DNA of 17,042 nucleotides, taken from assembly GCA_009885905.1 (NCBI GenBank), contig VFJU01000561.1, positions 1-17,042 of the forward strand, read 5' to 3'. The stretch is from Verrucomicrobiota bacterium (GTDB taxonomy: Bacteria; Verrucomicrobiota; Verrucomicrobiia; Verrucomicrobiales; Akkermansiaceae). Made by a program: the position numbers and the translations under genes. Of the stretch, positions 13,553-17,042 are shown one piece after another; position 1 is the first letter of the stretch; the number at the start of each line of letters is the position of its first letter. The notes beneath the pieces are model-generated. The model saw nothing but the letters and a program-made list of their open reading frames with translations, searched no databases and was not told where the DNA came from.

Positions 13553-15049
13553 TCAATGAATCGGAATTGGCAACACTCGCCGCATCCAATCCAGAGCATG
13601 GCTTTCGATGAACGGGTAAAATGGATTGTATCGAAGACGGAGAAGCATCCCATCAGAAATCAACAGACCGCCACTCTCACCACGCAAATTTAGATCACCA
13701 AGTTCCAAAAGTAGCTGCCTAGTTGGAAGTTTTCGTCCATAAACAGGATCTTCCTCCGAAAATGGCAAAGCATAATGCGACAACGAGTAAAGATCACGCG
13801 GCCAGTTCATGGCTAGTGGCTCACGGTGCAAATCCGCACCGTCTCGCATAACTCGACAAACTTCTGCGCGATCATCAGCAACGTTTGTCACGCGGCTTAA
13901 CTTGTAAGCGAGATTATTGCTTGAAAAGATGGGCTCAAGTGCCTTTTCAAAACGATCATTTATTAGCGGGTTCAACCAACTCATGCGATTGACGTCAAAC
14001 ACGACCAACTCACTGCTATTTTTCGCGACACGATTGTATAGCGATTGGATCAACTTTGGAACCTCCACCGTCGCATCAATCGCCGATTGAAACGTAAGCA
14101 CTGGCGGAAACTCGCTCATTCGTCCTGCAGCAGCCAAATCTGCTAGACCAGATTCAACTCGCTTTGTCATCTTCCATCCCTGCACACTTCCATTCATCGG
14201 CCATGAGGTGTATTTAAAAGGATCAATCTCAGGAGAAACCACCGACCAATTTGCTCTAGGATCACCGGACAACCATGCGATTTCACGGTGAAAAGTGGCA
14301 ATATTTGCGAGATCCGTAATGCCGATCATGGGCGACAATAAAACAAGGGCATTTGGACGAGGCAACGACGGGTCTTTCAGAGCCGAGATTGCGTAATCTA
14401 CTGCCAGTGCACCACCGTTAGAAAATCCTACCACAAGCCAAGGAGCGTCTGCAGGCAGCATTGATCGAAGTCCTTTAACCCCGACTCGGACCGCAGCACG
14501 CCAGTCTTCGTTACGGGTCTTAGCCAAAGCCGCAGGACATGTTCCATGCCCAGGAACTCGCATCACAATCGAGGTGTAACCCTCATTCATTAACCGCTCG
14601 CTGAGGACTCGAAAAGAATAGGGCGAATCACTCAGGCCGTGGAGGAACAAAATCCCACCTTTGGGTTTTTCTACTTTGCGAATAAACGTCCGATTCCAGT
14701 TTTGTGGAAACAAGCTTTCGGGATTACAAAGCGATGTCGCATTAAATCGACAGAATTTGACATCGGCCGCATTTGCCCATGGTCCCTTTGACAAATGATC
14801 GAGTTCGGTAAAAACCCGATCTTCTTGTTTTAAATAATCATCGAAATCATAATTTGAAGTCTCATCAGATGCCACAAACTCCGACGCCGGCGCTTGTGAA
14901 TGCCAGAGTTGAAGCGGCGGCAATTTCGACGCAAAAAGAACCCATCCCAAGTACACTAACAATCCAATTATTCCGATGATAAGCAAAAACAATTTCAGGA
15001 TGCCCATCGACCATTGATAGATTCTATCCTTTCGTTTCATGTTCGTCAT
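13553..15049 (-). CDS. Membrane-anchored alpha/beta hydrolase
   Basis: The 498-residue protein has a short basic N terminus and one strong membrane helix (about residues 16-39, including LKLFLLIIGIIGLLVYLGWV), consistent with an uncleaved anchor and the rest outside the inner membrane. The hydrolase domain shows ILFLHGLSDSPYSFRVLSE (133-151), VMRVPGHGTCP (162-172), the nucleophile elbow VVGFSNGGALAVDYA (Ser210), the acid FQSAIDATV (Asp325) and LSHYALPF with His425. The HGLSDSPYSF and PGHGT segments resemble monoacylglycerol-lipase or esterase-type members, but the C-terminal 120 residues are distinctive. Substrate is unknown. A near-perfect -10 sequence ends seven bases before the ATG at 15049, so the mRNA may start at or very near that codon; Met4 (15040) is an alternative start. 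Confidence 0.83.
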   Translation of the reverse strand: MTNMKRKDRIYQWSMGILKLFLLIIGIIGLLVYLGWVLFASKLPPLQLWHSQAPASEFVASDETSNYDFDDYLKQEDRVFTELDHLSKGPWANAADVKFCRFNATSLCNPESLFPQNWNRTFIRKVEKPKGGILFLHGLSDSPYSFRVLSERLMNEGYTSIVMRVPGHGTCPAALAKTRNEDWRAAVRVGVKGLRSMLPADAPWLVVGFSNGGALAVDYAISALKDPSLPRPNALVLLSPMIGITDLANIATFHREIAWLSGDPRANWSVVSPEIDPFKYTSWPMNGSVQGWKMTKRVESGLADLAAAGRMSEFPPVLTFQSAIDATVEVPKLIQSLYNRVAKNSSELVVFDVNRMSWLNPLINDRFEKALEPIFSSNNLAYKLSRVTNVADDRAEVCRVMRDGADLHREPLAMNWPRDLYSLSHYALPFSEEDPVYGRKLPTRQLLLELGDLNLRGESGGLLISDGMLLRLRYNPFYPFIESHALDWMRRVLPIPIH

Positions 15050-15055
15050 GCGATA

Positions 15056-15061
15056 ATTATA
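15056..15061 (-). promoter_or_regulatory. Candidate -10 element just before the membrane-anchored hydrolase gene
   Basis: On the minus strand the exact consensus TATAAT ends at 15056, seven bases upstream of the ATG at 15049. No good -35 element is seen at 16-18 bases, and there is no extended -10 TG. If active, it would yield a leaderless or nearly leaderless transcript. Confidence 0.3.
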
Positions 15062-15107
15062 CGAGTCTCAACTTTTATCATCTCCAGATTCAAGGTGATG
15101 CCATCAA

Positions 15108-15893
15108 TCATGAACCACTTTTTTCGGATTCAAGTGCACGGTGCGCAATACGAGTGACCCATACTAGAAAAACAATGCACGCAACCAATCCACAAATATC
15201 TACGATCAAGTGTGAACTCGAGTGCTTACTCACGCCTCCTGCAAATTGAGCTGCGTGGTGGGCCATGTAACCAAAATAAACTTCAACGAATAATGCAGGG
15301 AAAAGTCCGACACACGCTGCTAGAAAAACTCCAAAGCGAGTGTTTGTTACCCCTAATACGTAACTCACCGTGACGGGATGAATCGGCGTTAGCCTCAATA
15401 AAATAAGAAACAGCAACCCTTCACGACTCGCAGCTCTCTCGATCGCGCCCAATCGAGGGTTCTTATCTAACCAACGCCGTCCACGCGCAGCGAAGAAATA
15501 TCTTGAAAGCGTGAAATCGAGGACGGCAGTTAGCAATGCGGCGATCATAATCACGCCAGATCCACGCCACAATCCAAAGACCACCCCTGCCATCAAGGCA
15601 AACAATGTGTCAGGCACGTAGAGCGAGGTACAGACCACCACGACTATGATAAACACGACGTAACCAAGCGGGCCGCTCGCGACGATCCAATGCTCAAGAA
15701 TAGGAATCAGATAGGTAAAATGCCTGCCAAAAAGAACCGCAACCGCGACGAGCATCATGCCCAAAAGCACCTTGAAAGCCAAGCCACGACTGGAAATCCA
15801 AGCCGCGCTCAGGCACTCATTTTTATTAGGGTTTTGAGTCAAAATCTTACGGCATCTTGTTTCACAAATACTTGTCCGTGACCGCTCCCTCAC
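15108..15893 (-). CDS. VTT/TVP38-TMEM64 family membrane protein, DedA superfamily
   Basis: The 261-residue inner-membrane protein has about six hydrophobic helices (roughly 38-56, 74-92, 95-118, 158-180, 185-207 and 229-248). It carries the VTT-domain signatures [20 protein letters not shown] (about 92-111) and [17 protein letters not shown] (165-181) followed by a re-entrant-type loop. VTT and DedA proteins are linked to lipid scrambling and membrane homeostasis; the activity of this member is not known. The frame begins with a GTG at 15893, inside the end of ilvD (overlap 32 bases). A TTG at 15842, 20 bases after the ilvD stop, is an alternative start that gives a 17-residue shorter protein beginning with [12 protein letters not shown]. 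Either way it probably follows ilvD in one transcript, though no functional link with branched-chain amino acids is obvious. Confidence 0.85.
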   Translation of the reverse strand: MRERSRTSICETRCRKILTQNPNKNECLSAAWISSRGLAFKVLLGMMLVAVAVLFGRHFTYLIPILEHWIVASGPLGYVVFIIVVVVCTSLYVPDTLFALMAGVVFGLWRGSGVIMIAALLTAVLDFTLSRYFFAARGRRWLDKNPRLGAIERAASREGLLFLILLRLTPIHPVTVSYVLGVTNTRFGVFLAACVGLFPALFVEVYFGYMAHHAAQFAGGVSKHSSSHLIVDICGLVACIVFLVWVTRIAHRALESEKSGS

Positions 15894-17042
15894 TGGCTGT
15901 CGAAACGAGTTTGGCGTACTTCGCTAAAACTCCATGAGTGTAGCGAGGAGCTGGCTGTACCCAAAGCGCTTTGCGTCTCGCAATCTCATCATCAGTTAGA
16001 TTCACATCAATTCGATTTGTCAATGCATCGATCGTGATTTGATCTCCCTCTTCGAGGATTCCAATCGTCCCACCAAGGAAAGCCTCAGGCGTGATGTGGC
16101 CGACGACAAATCCGTGACTCCCTCCAGAGAACCGACCATCCGTGATGAGTGCGACGTCCTTGCCCAAGCCCATGCCCATGACAGCGCTGGTAGGCCCAAG
16201 CATCTCTCGCATGCCAGGTCCACCTTTTGGACCCTCCATGCGGATCACGATGACATCGCCTTTGTTGATGTGTTTGCCAAGAATCGCATGCATCGCATCA
16301 CCCTCCGAGTCAAAGATGCGTGCCTTACCCGTGAAGGTTTCACCTTCTTTTCCAGAGATTTTTGCGACCGATCCACCTTCTGCTAGATTTCCATACAGAA
16401 TCCGGAGATGACTGTCTTTTTTAATCGGGTTAGAAAGCGGGCGGATGATTTCCTGCCCTTCGGGATATGGCGTGGTAAATTTCTCAATATTTTCACGCAT
16501 CGTGCGACCCGTAACAGTCATGCAGTCGCCATGAAGAAGTCCCCCATCAAGCAATATTTTCATCATCGGCAGAGTTCCTCCGATCGCGACAAGATCAGAC
16601 ATCGCGTATTTTCCCGATGGCTTGAGATCCGCGAGGACGGGCACATTTTTGCCGATGCGCTCGAAATCGTCGATGGTGATATCCACCCCAGCGGAATGAG
16701 CGATGGCGGGAATGTGGAGGGCGGCATTCGTCGAGCCTCCAAGCGCGATGAGAACTGTAATCGCATTTTCAAAAGCTTTTTTTGTTAGGATATCACGAGG
16801 CTTGATGCCCAACTTGATGAGGTTGATGACCGCTGCGCCTGAGTCGAAACAATCTTTCATCTTATCATCAGAGATCGCATTTTGTGCTGATCCGTTAGGG
16901 AGGGACATACCAAGCGCCTCGATGGCGGAAGCCATGGTATTCGCCGTATACATTCCACCACAAGACCCTGCACCGGGAATCGCATTGGCCTCGACCGTTT
17001 CGAGTTCCTCATCCGAGTATTCACCATTCGCATGTTTACCGA
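15862..17042 (-). CDS. ilvD: Dihydroxy-acid dehydratase, partial at the right edge
   Basis: IlvD dehydrates 2,3-dihydroxy acids in valine, isoleucine and leucine synthesis, using an iron-sulfur cluster. The window holds about the last 393 residues. The frame continues to the window edge without a stop, so roughly the first 170 are missing (family length about 560). Visible motifs are [19 protein letters not shown], whose Cys (codon 16962-16960) is an iron-sulfur ligand; [20 protein letters not shown]; the [20 protein letters not shown] region; and [18 protein letters not shown], carrying the conserved active-site serine. The C-terminal part ends in VTDKYL. No damage is seen in the visible part. 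The VTT-family membrane gene overlaps or directly follows its stop. The [12 protein letters not shown] reading continues upstream of the internal Met at 16953, so that Met is not the start. Confidence 0.96.
   Translation of the reverse strand, partial: GKHANGEYSDEELETVEANAIPGAGSCGGMYTANTMASAIEALGMSLPNGSAQNAISDDKMKDCFDSGAAVINLIKLGIKPRDILTKKAFENAITVLIALGGSTNAALHIPAIAHSAGVDITIDDFERIGKNVPVLADLKPSGKYAMSDLVAIGGTLPMMKILLDGGLLHGDCMTVTGRTMRENIEKFTTPYPEGQEIIRPLSNPIKKDSHLRILYGNLAEGGSVAKISGKEGETFTGKARIFDSEGDAMHAILGKHINKGDVIVIRMEGPKGGPGMREMLGPTSAVMGMGLGKDVALITDGRFSGGSHGFVVGHITPEAFLGGTIGILEEGDQITIDALTNRIDVNLTDDEIARRKALWVQPAPRYTHGVLAKYAKLVSTASEGAVTDKYL

Noticed and set aside
16408..16788. 126-residue plus-strand ORF opposite ilvD
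   Set aside because: It is antisense to conserved ilvD codons and encodes no recognisable protein, so it is a shadow frame.
1..17042. tRNA, rRNA, CRISPR array, toxin-antitoxin or phage-defence system
   Set aside because: Intergenic stretches show no cloverleaf with a TTCGA-type T arm, no regularly spaced repeats and no recognisable defence genes. The only defence-like hint is the tentative DruA-like fragment at 357-497, which is too short to count.

Overview
The window looks like chromosomal DNA of a Gram-negative bacterium, most probably a member of the Verrucomicrobiota. This is inferred, not proven. The pointers are a Tat-exported Gfo/Idh/MocA oxidoreductase, the start of a secreted protein of the autotransporter-associated beta-strand type, start codons that mostly lack a clear Shine-Dalgarno sequence, and lipoprotein and inner-membrane signals. 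I see no rRNA, tRNA, CRISPR array, intact insertion sequence or integrase.

Layout. Positions 1-740 are a graveyard: minus-strand fragments resembling two unrelated transposases lie back to back, followed by an AT-rich stretch with a possible promoter. From 742 comes a truncated secreted-protein gene, then an intact stand-alone FIST-domain gene (1229-2395). Positions 2396-3427 are mostly non-coding but hold a minus-strand pair of tiny membrane-protein genes (64 and 45 residues) and the tail of a decayed gene. Two rRNA-methyltransferase-like genes are divergent from each other (3428-4414 minus, RlmM-like; 4575-5789 plus, RlmI-like).

The core (5863-10502) is a polyphosphate cluster. A PPK2-family kinase on the minus strand is divergent from a two-gene unit encoding a Ppx/GppA-like protein with a C-terminal HD-type domain and the polyphosphate synthase PPK1. 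Together these could make polyphosphate from ATP, use it to phosphorylate nucleotides, and degrade or sense it. The Ppx-like protein is unusual: the aspartates of both phosphate loops are histidines, so it may not be an ordinary exopolyphosphatase.

Downstream is the Gfo/Idh/MocA oxidoreductase (10536-11801), convergent with a minus-strand block. In transcription order that block runs from the truncated ilvD at the right edge, through a VTT/TVP38-type membrane protein overlapping or abutting it, to a membrane-anchored alpha/beta hydrolase and a lipoprotein alpha/beta hydrolase. I find no clear new defence or mobile system. The best leads are the altered Ppx in the polyphosphate cluster, the small membrane-protein pair, and the IS and passenger-gene debris at the left end.
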